Notes under the pieces: model-generated
What the model was told of the DNA's origin: nothing
Seen by the model: the letters and a program-made list of their open reading frames with translations, nothing else
Database searches by the model: none
DNA from: Clostridia bacterium
GTDB taxonomy: Bacteria; Bacillota_A; Clostridia; Christensenellales; CAG-138
DNA length: 50,671 bases
Direction of reading: 5' to 3'
NCBI GenBank assembly: GCA_017394605.1
Contig: JAFPXU010000150.1
Span: 1 to 50,671, forward strand
Translations under genes and position numbers: made by a program
In this document: positions 22,336 through 29,855 of the stretch, piece by piece
How the letters are laid out: the number at the start of each line of letters is the position of its first letter
How positions within the stretch are numbered: position 1 is the stretch's first letter

Positions 22336-23622
22336 ATGATGGAAATGATCATTCTTGTTTTATGCTTCATATGCATCATATTGCTTGCCGTCCTGATCTT
22401 TCTGCTTGCGAGACCACGGAACGACTCTCTGCGCAGGGACCTGAACGACGCCAATTCCCGTCTGAGAGAGGACATCCTTCGTTCGCAGGCACAGACCCGA
22501 AACGAGGTGTCCGGAAGCATCCACACTTCTGTTTCCTCTCTGGGTCAGCTTCTGAACCGAAATCAGCAGGCTTTTGCGGAACAGCAGGAATACCGTCTCC
22601 GTTCTTTCGAGGAAGGAAGCGAGCAGAGACTCGAGGCGATCCGTGAGACCATGGAACGGCGGATCTCTTCCATGACCGCTGAAAACAACGAACGGCTCGA
22701 CCAGATGCGCCAGATTGTGGATGAGAAGCTTCAGTCCACGCTGGAAACGAAGATGAATGAATCCTTCCGTCTCGTCAGCGAACGGCTGGAGCAGGTTTAT
22801 AAGGGGCTCGGCGAAATGCAGACGCTCGCTTCCGGTGTCGGAGACCTGAAGAAGGTCCTCTCCAATGTCAAGACACGGGGTATTCTGGGTGAGATCCAGC
22901 TCGGGGCGATCCTCTCTGAGATCCTTTCCCCAGATCAGTATGAAACGAACGTTGCGACCCGTCCGGGAAGCGATGAACGGGTAGAGTTTGCCGTCCGGCT
23001 GCCCGCCGACGACGGTGATTCGGTCCTTCTCCCGATCGATTCCAAATTCCCCGGGGACAGTTATTCCGCCCTTCTCGACGCTTATGACAGCGCGTCTGTC
23101 GAGGAAATTAAAGCAGCTTCCGCCCGTCTTGCGGCCATGATCCGCAAGGAAGCGAAGGATATCCAGGCAAAATACATCGATCCCCCGAATACGACGGATT
23201 TTGCCATCATGTTCCTGCCGTTTGAGGGTCTTTACGCGGAAGTGCTGAAACTCAATCTCGTCGGGGAACTGCAGCAGATCTATCACGTCAATGTTGCAGG
23301 ACCGTCCACCATGGCAGCGCTGCTGAACAGTCTTCAGATGGGATTCCGGACGGTCGCGATTCAAAAGCGCAGCAGCGAAGTCTGGCAGGTTTTGGGAGCA
23401 GTCAAAACGGAATTCGATAAATTCGACTCTGTACTGCAGGAAACGCAGAAGAAACTCTCCCTGGTGGAGCGCGATCTTGATCAGCTGGTAGGGGTTCGGA
23501 CACGATCCATCGTAAGAAAACTCCGGAAGGTGGAACGATTGGATGACCTGTCCTCGTCTGCCGTTCTGACATCTGAAAGAGGGTTATCTGAACGTTATGA
23601 GGCGGACGACCAGGACGAATAA
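22336..23622 (+). CDS. rmuC: RmuC family DNA recombination protein
   Basis: 428 residues. One N-terminal membrane helix (about 3-25), a long coiled coil (about 35-165) rich in Glu/Arg/Gln, and a nuclease-like core beginning LKKVLSNVKTRGILGEIQLGAIL. The core continues with FAVRLPADDGDSVLLPIDSKFPGDSYSALLDAY and YIDPPNTTDFAIMFLPFEGLYAEVL, all typical of RmuC, which limits inversion at short inverted repeats and has a PD-(D/E)XK-type fold. The ribosome site is weak (AAAGG about 13 bases upstream). tRNA-Arg follows with its own promoter. Confidence 0.93.
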   Translation: MMEMIILVLCFICIILLAVLIFLLARPRNDSLRRDLNDANSRLREDILRSQAQTRNEVSGSIHTSVSSLGQLLNRNQQAFAEQQEYRLRSFEEGSEQRLEAIRETMERRISSMTAENNERLDQMRQIVDEKLQSTLETKMNESFRLVSERLEQVYKGLGEMQTLASGVGDLKKVLSNVKTRGILGEIQLGAILSEILSPDQYETNVATRPGSDERVEFAVRLPADDGDSVLLPIDSKFPGDSYSALLDAYDSASVEEIKAASARLAAMIRKEAKDIQAKYIDPPNTTDFAIMFLPFEGLYAEVLKLNLVGELQQIYHVNVAGPSTMAALLNSLQMGFRTVAIQKRSSEVWQVLGAVKTEFDKFDSVLQETQKKLSLVERDLDQLVGVRTRSIVRKLRKVERLDDLSSSAVLTSERGLSERYEADDQDE

Positions 23623-23627
23623 ATCCC

Positions 23628-23656
23628 TTGACAATCCTATCCCCCGTTGTTAAAAT
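23628..23656 (+). promoter_or_regulatory. tRNA-Arg promoter
   Basis: -35 TTGACA (23628-23633), 17-base spacer, -10 TAAAAT (23651-23656), about 14 bases ahead of the mature tRNA. It overlaps the end of the rmuC region. Confidence 0.85.
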
Positions 23657-23669
23657 AACTTTTGGTCAA

Positions 23670-23745
23670 GCGCTTGTAGCTCAGTGGATAGAGTGCCCGG
23701 CTACGAACCGGTAGGTCGCAGGTTCGAATCCTGCCAGGCGCGCCA
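23670..23745 (+). tRNA. tRNA-Arg (anticodon ACG)
   Basis: 76 bases with a complete cloverleaf. Acceptor GCGCTTG pairs with CAGGCGC (one G-T pair), discriminator G and encoded CCA. The D-arm is TAGCTCAGTGGATAGAG; the anticodon stem CCGGCT-ACG-AACCGG gives anticodon ACG (read as ICG); the T-arm is GCAGGTTCGAATCCTGC. It reads CGN Arg codons. Confidence 0.96.
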
Positions 23746-23747
23746 GA

Positions 23748-23786
23748 AAGGGATTCCTGTCTTTTAAAGACTGAAATCCCTTTTTT
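23748..23786 (+). terminator. tRNA-Arg terminator
   Basis: AAGGGATT (23748-23755) pairs with AATCCCTT (23775-23782), with an inner GTCTTT/AAAGAC stem, followed by a T run. Confidence 0.85.
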
Positions 23787-23903
23787 CGTATCGATAGTTT
23801 CAACTAATTAATACATGACTATTTCTCTTAGGATGCTTCACAGACCATACTGCATCCGGTTCATATCAAATCTGCCAAAAATCTCTTTTTGAGGGTAACC
23901 GCT

Positions 23904-24440
23904 ATGCTTGAAACAGAAAGACTGATTCTCCGCCCGTGGGAAGAGGCGGACGCGGAAGAATGCTACAAATACGCGAAGGACCCCCGCGTCGGTCCTATGG
24001 CGGGTTGGCCTGTACATACGAGCGTTGAAAACAGCCGTCAGGTCATACGGGATATCCTGATGGTCCCGGAAACATATGCGATCGTGCTGAAGGAAACGGG
24101 ACTCCCCGTCGGAAGCATCGGACTCCATCATAACGATATTGCCAAAGCGGAAGACGAGATTGAACTCGGCTATTGGCTTGGCGTTCCCTACTGGGGGCGC
24201 GGACTTGTGCCGGAAGCCGCAAGAGAGGTGCTTCGTCACGCTTTTAAGGATCTGGGCGTTTCACGTGTCTGGTGCCGGTATTTCGAGGGCAACGCAAAGT
24301 CGAAGCGGGTTCAGGAAAAGCTAGGATTCCGATATCAGTGGAGAAAAGAAGATTCTCTGCTTCCGGAGATGACCGACACGCGTCCGGGATATGTGAACCT
24401 GCTGACGAAAGAGGACTGGCTCGCAGGTTTAAACAAGTGA
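23904..24440 (+). CDS. GNAT acetyltransferase, RimJ/RimL-like
   Basis: 178 residues. Acetyl-CoA-dependent N-acetyltransferase of the RimJ/RimL/SpeG type: [20 protein letters not shown] at the N-terminus, [37 protein letters not shown] containing the acetyl-CoA loop (Q/RxxGxG/A equivalent WGRGLV), and [13 protein letters not shown] at the C-terminus. The substrate may be a protein N-terminus or a small amine. ATG 23904 is favoured over an in-frame TTG five codons upstream, since GAGGG lies eight bases before it. Confidence 0.85.
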   Translation: MLETERLILRPWEEADAEECYKYAKDPRVGPMAGWPVHTSVENSRQVIRDILMVPETYAIVLKETGLPVGSIGLHHNDIAKAEDEIELGYWLGVPYWGRGLVPEAAREVLRHAFKDLGVSRVWCRYFEGNAKSKRVQEKLGFRYQWRKEDSLLPEMTDTRPGYVNLLTKEDWLAGLNK

Positions 24441-24533
24441 ATGTCCGGAACCTATGGAGAGACATCGGACACTGTTGTCAATTAGAATGCGAATTAATCA
24501 TCGGTGGTTCGAAACGCAACGGAGGGAAGAATC

Positions 24534-24743
24534 ATGAAACTGGAATGGGTAGAGGGGTCTGAAATCCGGGTAACCTATACGGACGGAACAGTACTCATAT
24601 CCGCGAACCGGGAGGGACTGCTCTCGCTTGCCACGCATCTGACCGCTCTCGCCGGCGAAACTCCCGGAACGCACATTCATCTTGACGCGTACAATTCCCT
24701 GGAAGACGGATCCGAGGAACTGATCCTTGACCGGCAGCCCTGA
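24534..24743 (+). CDS. Imm32-like small protein
   Basis: 69 residues, single domain, no signal peptide. The ISANREGLLSLATHLTALA helix with GTHIHLDAYNSLEDGSEELIL following resembles the Imm32 immunity-protein family (the pattern NxeGLLxLAxhLxxLA..Pg.HxHlD..xxLe.gS.eLii). Imm32 proteins are proposed to neutralise polymorphic toxins, but no toxin gene is nearby, so it may be an orphan immunity or a domesticated protein. ATG 24534 follows GGAGGG. Family assignment is by motif only. Confidence 0.6.
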   Translation: MKLEWVEGSEIRVTYTDGTVLISANREGLLSLATHLTALAGETPGTHIHLDAYNSLEDGSEELILDRQP

Positions 24744-24849
24744 GTTTACATGTCAGGGAGCGTTTTGCAACAAAGGAAATCCGAAATTATCGATACTCAA
24801 ATCTTCAAAAAAAACGACTGTTTTCTGAAAAATCCCCCTGCGTCAGGGG

Positions 24850-24880
24850 TTGCTCGTGACGCTGCGTCATAAGCTATTTT
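24850..24880 (+). promoter_or_regulatory. MerR-type promoter with 19-bp spacer and internal palindrome
   Basis: TTGCTC (24850-24855), 19-base spacer, TATTTT (24875-24880). The perfect palindrome TGACGCTGCGTCA (24857-24869) lies inside the spacer, the arrangement MerR-family activators use to untwist overlong promoters. Extra TGACG/CGTCA half sites lie at about 24840 and 24881. It precedes a MerR-family gene, so autoregulation is likely. Confidence 0.7.
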
Positions 24881-24903
24881 TGACGTAAAGGAGGTGAAAC
24901 GCT

Positions 24904-25641
24904 GTGTCGAAATATACGACAGGAGAAATCGCAAAGCTCTGCGGCGTGACCGTACGCACAGTCCAGTATTATGATACCCGTAATATCCTTGTGCCGAGCG
25001 AACTGACCGAAGGCGGAAGAAGACTGTATTCCGAAAGTGATCTGAAAAGGATGAAGATCATCTGCTTTTTACGCGAGATCGGTCTTTCCATCGACTCGAT
25101 CGGTCAGCTGCTTTCCGAAAAGGATCCCGGAAGCGTTATCTCTCTGCTGCTCGATCAGCAGGAGGAAGCGTTGAAAAAGGATATCGGGGAGCGTGAAACA
25201 CAGCTTGAAAAGCTCTCGGAACTGAGGAGCGGACTGAAAAGCGCCGGCGAATTCTCCGTCGACTCCATCGGAGACATAGCGCATACCGTGACTGGAAAAA
25301 AAGAACTCAAAAAGATCCGCATGAGGATGTTGCTGACCGGAATCCCGCTCTCGCTCCTGCAGTGTTCTTCCATCATCCTCTGGATCACGAAGGGAATCTG
25401 GTGGCCGTTCCTTGTCTGGGTCATCGCCGCAGTTCCGTACGGAATCTGGATCTCACGCTGGTACTTCAGAAAAACCGCCTACATCTGTCCGCAGTGCCAT
25501 ACGGTCTTTAAACCGTCGTTTAGGGAAGTATTCTGGGCAAACCATACGCCGGCAACGCGGAAACTCACCTGTCCCTCCTGCGGGCATCGCGGCTTCTGCG
25601 TGGAAGTCGCAGCCGAACCGGAAACAGCGGACAACGCATGA
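24904..25641 (+). CDS. MerR-family regulator with membrane helices and zinc-ribbon tail
   Basis: 245 residues, GTG start behind AAAGGAGGTGA. The N-terminal winged-helix MerR domain (about 1-75) shows YTTGEIAKLCGVTVRTVQYYDTRN and YSESDLKRMKII; a dimer coiled coil follows (about 80-115). Residues 138-185 form two membrane helices (LLTGIPLSLLQCSSIILWI and PFLVWVIAAVPYGIWI). The C-terminus carries two CxxC pairs (CPQC and CPSC about 30 residues apart), a zinc-ribbon-like domain. A DNA-binding protein tethered to the membrane suggests sensing of an envelope or membrane signal (inference). Followed by a strong terminator, so it forms a single-gene unit. Confidence 0.82.
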   Translation: MSKYTTGEIAKLCGVTVRTVQYYDTRNILVPSELTEGGRRLYSESDLKRMKIICFLREIGLSIDSIGQLLSEKDPGSVISLLLDQQEEALKKDIGERETQLEKLSELRSGLKSAGEFSVDSIGDIAHTVTGKKELKKIRMRMLLTGIPLSLLQCSSIILWITKGIWWPFLVWVIAAVPYGIWISRWYFRKTAYICPQCHTVFKPSFREVFWANHTPATRKLTCPSCGHRGFCVEVAAEPETADNA

Positions 25642-25658
25642 CCCAAAATCAAACCGAA

Positions 25659-25697
25659 AAAAGGCTGCCGTGCCCAATAAAGCACGGCAGTTTTTTT
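25659..25697. terminator. Bidirectional terminator
   Basis: CTGCCGTGC (25665-25673) / GCACGGCAG (25682-25690) with an A run before and seven T residues after; it separates the MerR gene from the convergent surface-protein gene. Confidence 0.9.
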
Positions 25698-25749
25698 ATT
25701 TCATTACGTATTTGAGAGACAGCATGATGTATATAGCAGCGATTCCCTC

Positions 25750-26961
25750 CTACCTTTCGCCGATCTCGATCCCCACGACGGTGCCCATTTCGTTATCTTC
25801 CGTCCGGTCGCTGAAATCGATCTGCAGCGTTTTCGTCAGCGTGCGTCCGTAGTATCCCAGATACTGGGTGATCTTCATGGTCAGCGTTCCGCTTTCAGGC
25901 ATCCAGTCCGGCCGAGGAATCAGCAGGATCACGTTCGGTTTCGAATTAAAGCCCAGCGCCAGAATTTCCGGATCCGGCTCCACGGTTTCTATCCTGCATT
26001 CCGCTTCCGTCACCTTCCTGCCGCCGCACTCCGCGCTGACGCTGAAGATTCCCGGTTCCGTTACCAGATCGGGGCGGTCGATCACAAAACGCCAGTTATC
26101 CGATTCGCTGTAAGTTCCGACTTCAAAGCTGTCCGGATATCCGTTGTCCCGCGCAGACGGTCCTTTTCCCCAGTAGCGGGCGAACACGCCCTCTTCCGGA
26201 GCCGGCTGTACAGTCAGATTAATGCTTTCCTCCGTCACACCGTCGGAAGCGGTATACCGTACGGTAACCCGCATCTCCGGTTCAGGCTCGAGATTATTTC
26301 TCGAATAGTAATCCATATGGGCAAAGTAAAAGTCTCCGCCGTAGAATGCCGGAATATCAAGAAGACCCGTTTCGATTGCTGGATTTCCTTCCTCCCATGT
26401 GTAGGACGCGATCTGTTCGTCGAGATTGCGTTCCCGCATCTCCGCGGTGACGGAACGCACCGCCTCCGGATGGATCAGTTTGATCCATGCGTAAAATTCG
26501 GAGGAAAACCCTATGAAGATGGGATCGATCCTGGGTTCCATCCAGACCGGTGCGGGAACGGGCGTATCCGTCGGGATCGGCGTTGAAATGGGTGTTATGA
26601 TTGCCTCCGCTGTCAGCACAGCAGCTGCCGTTGTATCAGGCATCGCTGCGGTATCAGACGGTACCGCTGCCGGAGCCGTTTCGGACGGACCCGCTTTTCC
26701 GGACTGTTTCGGAGTAAGCAGCACAAAGCCGAGCGCGATCGCTGCCGCTCCGTACATCAGCTTGCGGATCCTTCTGAGCCTTTTGAACGCGCTCTCCTTT
26801 TTCCTTTCTTCCGTGATCCCGCTTGTCTGATCGAACTCCTGCGCTGCGTCCGGTGTCGAAAATTCCTTTTCCGGCGCAGGGTTCACCGTCTCGCTTCCCT
26901 GTGCGGGAGCGGGATATTCATCCTGCGGCGTCTCGATTGTCGGAAATCTCCGATCCTCCAT
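25750..26961 (-). CDS. Single-pass membrane protein with predicted extracellular beta-rich domain, unknown
   Basis: 403 residues. An acidic Pro/Glu-rich cytosolic part (1-60), a basic stretch RLRRIRKLMYG, one membrane helix (about 69-85), then an Ala/Thr/Pro linker (about 90-140). The remainder looks beta-rich, with three repeated-looking segments (near RVTVRYTASDGVTEESINLTV, FSVSAECGGRKVTEAECRI and LTMKITQYLGYYGRTLTKTLQI) suggesting Ig-like modules. No known family recognised. The start follows GAAGGAAG and is 11 bases after the MscS gene stop, so the two are co-transcribed. Confidence 0.6.
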   Translation of the reverse strand: MEDRRFPTIETPQDEYPAPAQGSETVNPAPEKEFSTPDAAQEFDQTSGITEERKKESAFKRLRRIRKLMYGAAAIALGFVLLTPKQSGKAGPSETAPAAVPSDTAAMPDTTAAAVLTAEAIITPISTPIPTDTPVPAPVWMEPRIDPIFIGFSSEFYAWIKLIHPEAVRSVTAEMRERNLDEQIASYTWEEGNPAIETGLLDIPAFYGGDFYFAHMDYYSRNNLEPEPEMRVTVRYTASDGVTEESINLTVQPAPEEGVFARYWGKGPSARDNGYPDSFEVGTYSESDNWRFVIDRPDLVTEPGIFSVSAECGGRKVTEAECRIETVEPDPEILALGFNSKPNVILLIPRPDWMPESGTLTMKITQYLGYYGRTLTKTLQIDFSDRTEDNEMGTVVGIEIGER

Positions 26962-26972
26962 GGCAGCTTCCT

Positions 26973-27818
26973 TCAGCGGTTATGGATATCCAGCTGCGGG
27001 AACGGGCACTCCACGCCCATGTTCCGGAATCCCAGCAGAAGGTCGTGATTCAGGATCCTCGGAACGGTAAAGATATTGGATTCGTCGATCTCGACCATAA
27101 ATCGGAGCGTGATACCGGACGGTCCGAGATTCTGCACGCCAAGATATTTCGGCTCGGAGAGCATCAGATCCGTATGCTTCTCGTAGATCTCCTTCATCAG
27201 TGCGGGAATGTGTTCTTCGATCTTTTCGATATCCGAGGCATACGGGATGTCGATCGAACTCGTCGCGATGGAAGCGTTGTTGGAGCGGTTCAGAATGTTC
27301 TTCATATCGGAGTTGTTGACGATCTTCACGTTCTTTCCCGCGTCCACGATCAGGGTCGTCCGGATTCCGATTTCTTTGACGGTCCCGCGGAACCCGTTGA
27401 CCTCCACGATGTCCCCGACGTTGTACTGATTCTCAAACAGCATGAACAGACCGGTCACCATATCCGCGATCAGGCTTTCCGCGCCGAATCCGACGACCAG
27501 GGCGACAACGCCGACGCTCGCAACGATCGTATTCACGTCGATCCCGAAAATGGAAAGTCCCCAGCAGAGGATCACGATCGCGGACACGTACTTGAGGAGA
27601 CTCCTCAGAAGCGTCACCAGCGTTTTTCCCCTGTGGGAAGCAGGTTTAAGAAGACCCAGCACAAAAACAAGCAGGATCGTCGCAGCGATCACCGCGGCTG
27701 CCATCCCGATCACGCGCATCACAGGATGATCCCAGGGCCTGCCGACTACGAAATTGGCGGCTACCGAAATCACAATGCAGACGATCAGCTGAATCAGTTT
27801 ATTCTTTCTGCTGCCCAT
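26973..27818 (-). CDS. Small-conductance mechanosensitive channel (MscS family)
   Basis: 281 residues: helices at about 8-26 and 36-57, then the pore-lining TM3 from about 75 (NTIVASVGVVALVVGFGAESL) and the MscS beta domain (ENQYNVGDIVEVNGFRGTVKEIGIRTTLIVD). The C-terminal alpha/beta vestibule domain ends FPQLDIHNR. It opens under membrane tension to release solutes during osmotic downshock. Start follows GAGGGAG at eight bases. A unique surface protein gene follows in the same transcript. Confidence 0.92.
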   Translation of the reverse strand: MGSRKNKLIQLIVCIVISVAANFVVGRPWDHPVMRVIGMAAAVIAATILLVFVLGLLKPASHRGKTLVTLLRSLLKYVSAIVILCWGLSIFGIDVNTIVASVGVVALVVGFGAESLIADMVTGLFMLFENQYNVGDIVEVNGFRGTVKEIGIRTTLIVDAGKNVKIVNNSDMKNILNRSNNASIATSSIDIPYASDIEKIEEHIPALMKEIYEKHTDLMLSEPKYLGVQNLGPSGITLRFMVEIDESNIFTVPRILNHDLLLGFRNMGVECPFPQLDIHNR

Positions 27819-27970
27819 ACACTATCTCCCTCGACTGAAAGAATCAGAGTTTGTTTTAGCGTGCCCCCTGTACGCACGTAACCGTATCAGCTATCAGCAC
27901 GGTCTGTTCTGAATGAATAGCTCCATTCGAAAAACAGTCTCATGACTGCCTATGCATCTACTATTAATTG

Positions 27971-27979
27971 ATTATACCA
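27971..27979 (-). promoter_or_regulatory. Probable mscS promoter (extended -10)
   Basis: Minus strand TGGTATAAT (27979-27971) lies about 150 bases ahead of mscS. The leader between has a small CCGTGCTGATAGC-type hairpin but no riboswitch I recognise. The rest of 27819-28080 shows nothing else supportable. Confidence 0.45.
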
Positions 27980-28083
27980 TGCATCGATTCGGATAGTCAT
28001 CATCCGTCCGAAACAGAACAGCGCATTTTACGCCTTTTCGGATCCTTTTTGCTCCGTTGAATCCTTTCGGAAAAGCTCTCTTC

Positions 28084-28112
28084 TTGAATACCTACTAAAA
28101 CAGTGGTATTAT
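28084..28112 (+). promoter_or_regulatory. Rrf2 gene promoter with internal operator
   Basis: -35 TTGAAT (28084-28089), 17-base spacer, -10 TATTAT (28107-28112). An inverted repeat ATACC (28088-28092) ... GGTAT (28105-28109), extended as ACCTACT / AGTGGT, spans the spacer and both boxes, the expected place for repressor binding. A closely similar sequence lies at the cysK promoter (29641-29670). Confidence 0.75.
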
Positions 28113-28140
28113 GATGGTATTCTTTCAGAGGTGATTCTTT

Positions 28141-28575
28141 ATGAAAATTTCAACGAAAGGCCGCTACGCGCTTCGTATGCTGATCGATCTGGCCGAACAT
28201 CAGAACGAAGGCTACATCTCCCTCAAGGAGATCGCGGAGAGACAAAACATCTCAAAAAAGTATCTGGAACAGATCATCCCGGTATTCCACAGCACGGATA
28301 TCCTCAGAACCGTTCGCGGCTCACAGGGAGGGTATGTGCTGGGCAGATCTCCCCAGAAAATATCAGTCGGAGAAATTCTCCGGTATACGGAAGGCTCCCT
28401 CTCGCCGGTCGAATGTGTGGATGATCCCATCGGATGCAGCCGGAGCATAGACTGCGCCACCCTTCCGGTCTGGCAGGGTCTTTCACGGGTAATCAGTACC
28501 TATCTGGACGGGATCACGCTTCAGGATCTGCTCGATCAGCAACGGGAAAGTTACAGCAATAATTACGTGATTTGA
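28141..28575 (+). CDS. Rrf2-family transcription regulator (IscR/CymR-like)
   Basis: 144 residues. The winged-helix N-terminus is KISTKGRYALRMLIDLAEH through ISLKEIAERQNISKKYLEQII and RGSQGGYVLG. Residues about 93-110 hold three cysteines spaced C-x7-C-x5-C (CVDDPIGC then SRSIDC), the layout that binds a [2Fe-2S] cluster in IscR; CymR-type members lack it. The gene is convergent with cysK across a shared terminator, a neighbourhood typical of CymR, so it probably controls cysteine synthesis in response to sulfur or Fe-S status. Its own promoter carries a matching inverted repeat. Confidence 0.88.
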   Translation: MKISTKGRYALRMLIDLAEHQNEGYISLKEIAERQNISKKYLEQIIPVFHSTDILRTVRGSQGGYVLGRSPQKISVGEILRYTEGSLSPVECVDDPIGCSRSIDCATLPVWQGLSRVISTYLDGITLQDLLDQQRESYSNNYVI

Positions 28576-28598
28576 AGATCAAGTCTCAGAAACACAGA

Positions 28599-28634
28599 AC
28601 GGGCGTACCCGAACAGAAGGTACGCCCGTTTTAT
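28599..28634. terminator. Terminator between Rrf2 gene and cysK
   Basis: Eleven-base perfect stem ACGGGCGTACC (28599-28609) / GGTACGCCCGT (28619-28629), followed by TTTTAT on the plus strand; it may also stop cysK transcription from the other side. Confidence 0.85.
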
Positions 28635-28653
28635 ATCGTTTCTGTTCAAACTG

Positions 28654-29583
28654 TTACTCAGCGAACATCGGTGTGGAAAGATACCGCTCCCCGGTATCCG
28701 GCAGCAGCGCCACGATCACCTTTCCCTTGTTTTCCGGACGCTTGGCGAGCTGCAGCGCCGCAAAGGCTGCCGCGCCGGAGGAAATACCGACCAAAAGTCC
28801 TTCCTTGCGTGCCAGAGCCCTCCCGGTTGCGAAGGCGTCCTCATTCTCCACGGCGATGATCTCATCATACACCCCGGTATTCAGTGTGTCCGGTACGAAT
28901 CCCGCGCCGATTCCCTGGATCTTGTGCGGTCCCGGCGTGCCCTTGGAAAGAACCGGCGACCCGGCGGGTTCCACCGCCACGACCTTCACGTCCGGATTCT
29001 GCGATTTCAGGTATTCGCCTACGCCTGTAATCGTCCCGCCCGTTCCGATACCCGCAACGAAAATATCCACTTTCCCGTCCGTATCTTCCCAGATTTCCGG
29101 TCCGGTGGTCGCAAGGTGCGCCGCGGGGTTCGCGGGATTCGTAAACTGGCTCGGGATGAAGCTGTTCGGGATTTCCGCGGCAAGCTCTTTCGCCTTTTCG
29201 ATCGCGCCCTTCATGCCTTTTGCACCGTCAGTCAGCACAAGCTCCGCGCCGTACGCTTTCAGAAGATTTCTTCTTTCAACGCTCATCGTCTCAGGCATCG
29301 TCAGGATGATGCGGTACCCGCGCGCGGCGGCAACCGAGGAAAGCCCGATACCGGTATTGCCGCTGGTCGGCTCAATGATGACGGAATCCGGCTTCAGAAG
29401 GCCTTTTGCTTCCGCGTCCTCGATCATCGCCTTCCCGATCCTGTCCTTCACGCTTCCTGCAGGATTGAAATACTCCAGTTTCGCGTAAATGTCCGCGACG
29501 GTCTCCTGTCCTTCCGCAAACCTGCCGATCTTCAGCAGCGGGGTCTTTCCGATCAGTTGTGTCAGCTGTGTATATACCTTCAT
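28654..29583 (-). CDS. cysK: Cysteine synthase (O-acetylserine sulfhydrylase)
   Basis: PLP enzyme making L-cysteine from O-acetylserine and sulfide. 309 residues, the typical length. [16 protein letters not shown] contains the PLP lysine; [12 protein letters not shown] binds the substrate carboxylate; [19 protein letters not shown] binds phosphate; [11 protein letters not shown] and [10 protein letters not shown] complete the family pattern. The start follows GGAAGGAG. Its strong promoter carries a sequence resembling the operator of the adjacent Rrf2 gene, so repression by that regulator is likely. Confidence 0.96.
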   Translation of the reverse strand: MKVYTQLTQLIGKTPLLKIGRFAEGQETVADIYAKLEYFNPAGSVKDRIGKAMIEDAEAKGLLKPDSVIIEPTSGNTGIGLSSVAAARGYRIILTMPETMSVERRNLLKAYGAELVLTDGAKGMKGAIEKAKELAAEIPNSFIPSQFTNPANPAAHLATTGPEIWEDTDGKVDIFVAGIGTGGTITGVGEYLKSQNPDVKVVAVEPAGSPVLSKGTPGPHKIQGIGAGFVPDTLNTGVYDEIIAVENEDAFATGRALARKEGLLVGISSGAAAFAALQLAKRPENKGKVIVALLPDTGERYLSTPMFAE

Positions 29584-29640
29584 ATTAAACTCCTTCCGTT
29601 GGCTCCGGGGCTTCTTTTCCCGCGCCGTTGTTTATTTCAT

Positions 29641-29697
29641 ATAATTCCTATCAGTTTTCTTGGTTATTATCATATCGGCAGATTTCTCCTTTGTCAA
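29641..29697 (-). promoter_or_regulatory. cysK promoter and candidate Rrf2 operator
   Basis: Minus strand: -35 TTGACA (29697-29692), 17-base spacer, -10 TATGAT (29674-29669). Over the start point (29670-29641) lies ATAATAACC, then AAGAAAACTGAT, then AGGAATTAT. It lines up with the Rrf2-gene operator through the shared pattern ATA-CC-A-x-AAAAC-x-G-x-GG-x-ATTAT. Confidence 0.7.
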
Positions 29698-29773
29698 CAC
29701 CTAATTTATAAAAAGTCTGAAAGGAATCCTGACGGATGATGTCGGTTATGAATCGGAAAAATCCTTCAATCTT

Positions 29774-29782
29774 TGGTATAAT
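29774..29782 (+). promoter_or_regulatory. copA promoter (extended -10)
   Basis: TTGGTATAAT with TATAAT at 29777-29782 and an upstream TG. It is followed at 29792-29810 by an imperfect dyad GGACA...TGTCC that could be a copper-repressor site. Confidence 0.5.
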
Positions 29783-29855
29783 AGCATTGTCCGGACAGGG
29801 GCTGTTGTCCATGGCTCCCTGACAGCGGAAGAAAGGATACCAAAAGAAACAATCC

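Noticed and set aside
27819..28080. Possible riboswitch in the 150-base mscS leader
   Set aside because: Small hairpins only; no conserved riboswitch core that I can recognise.
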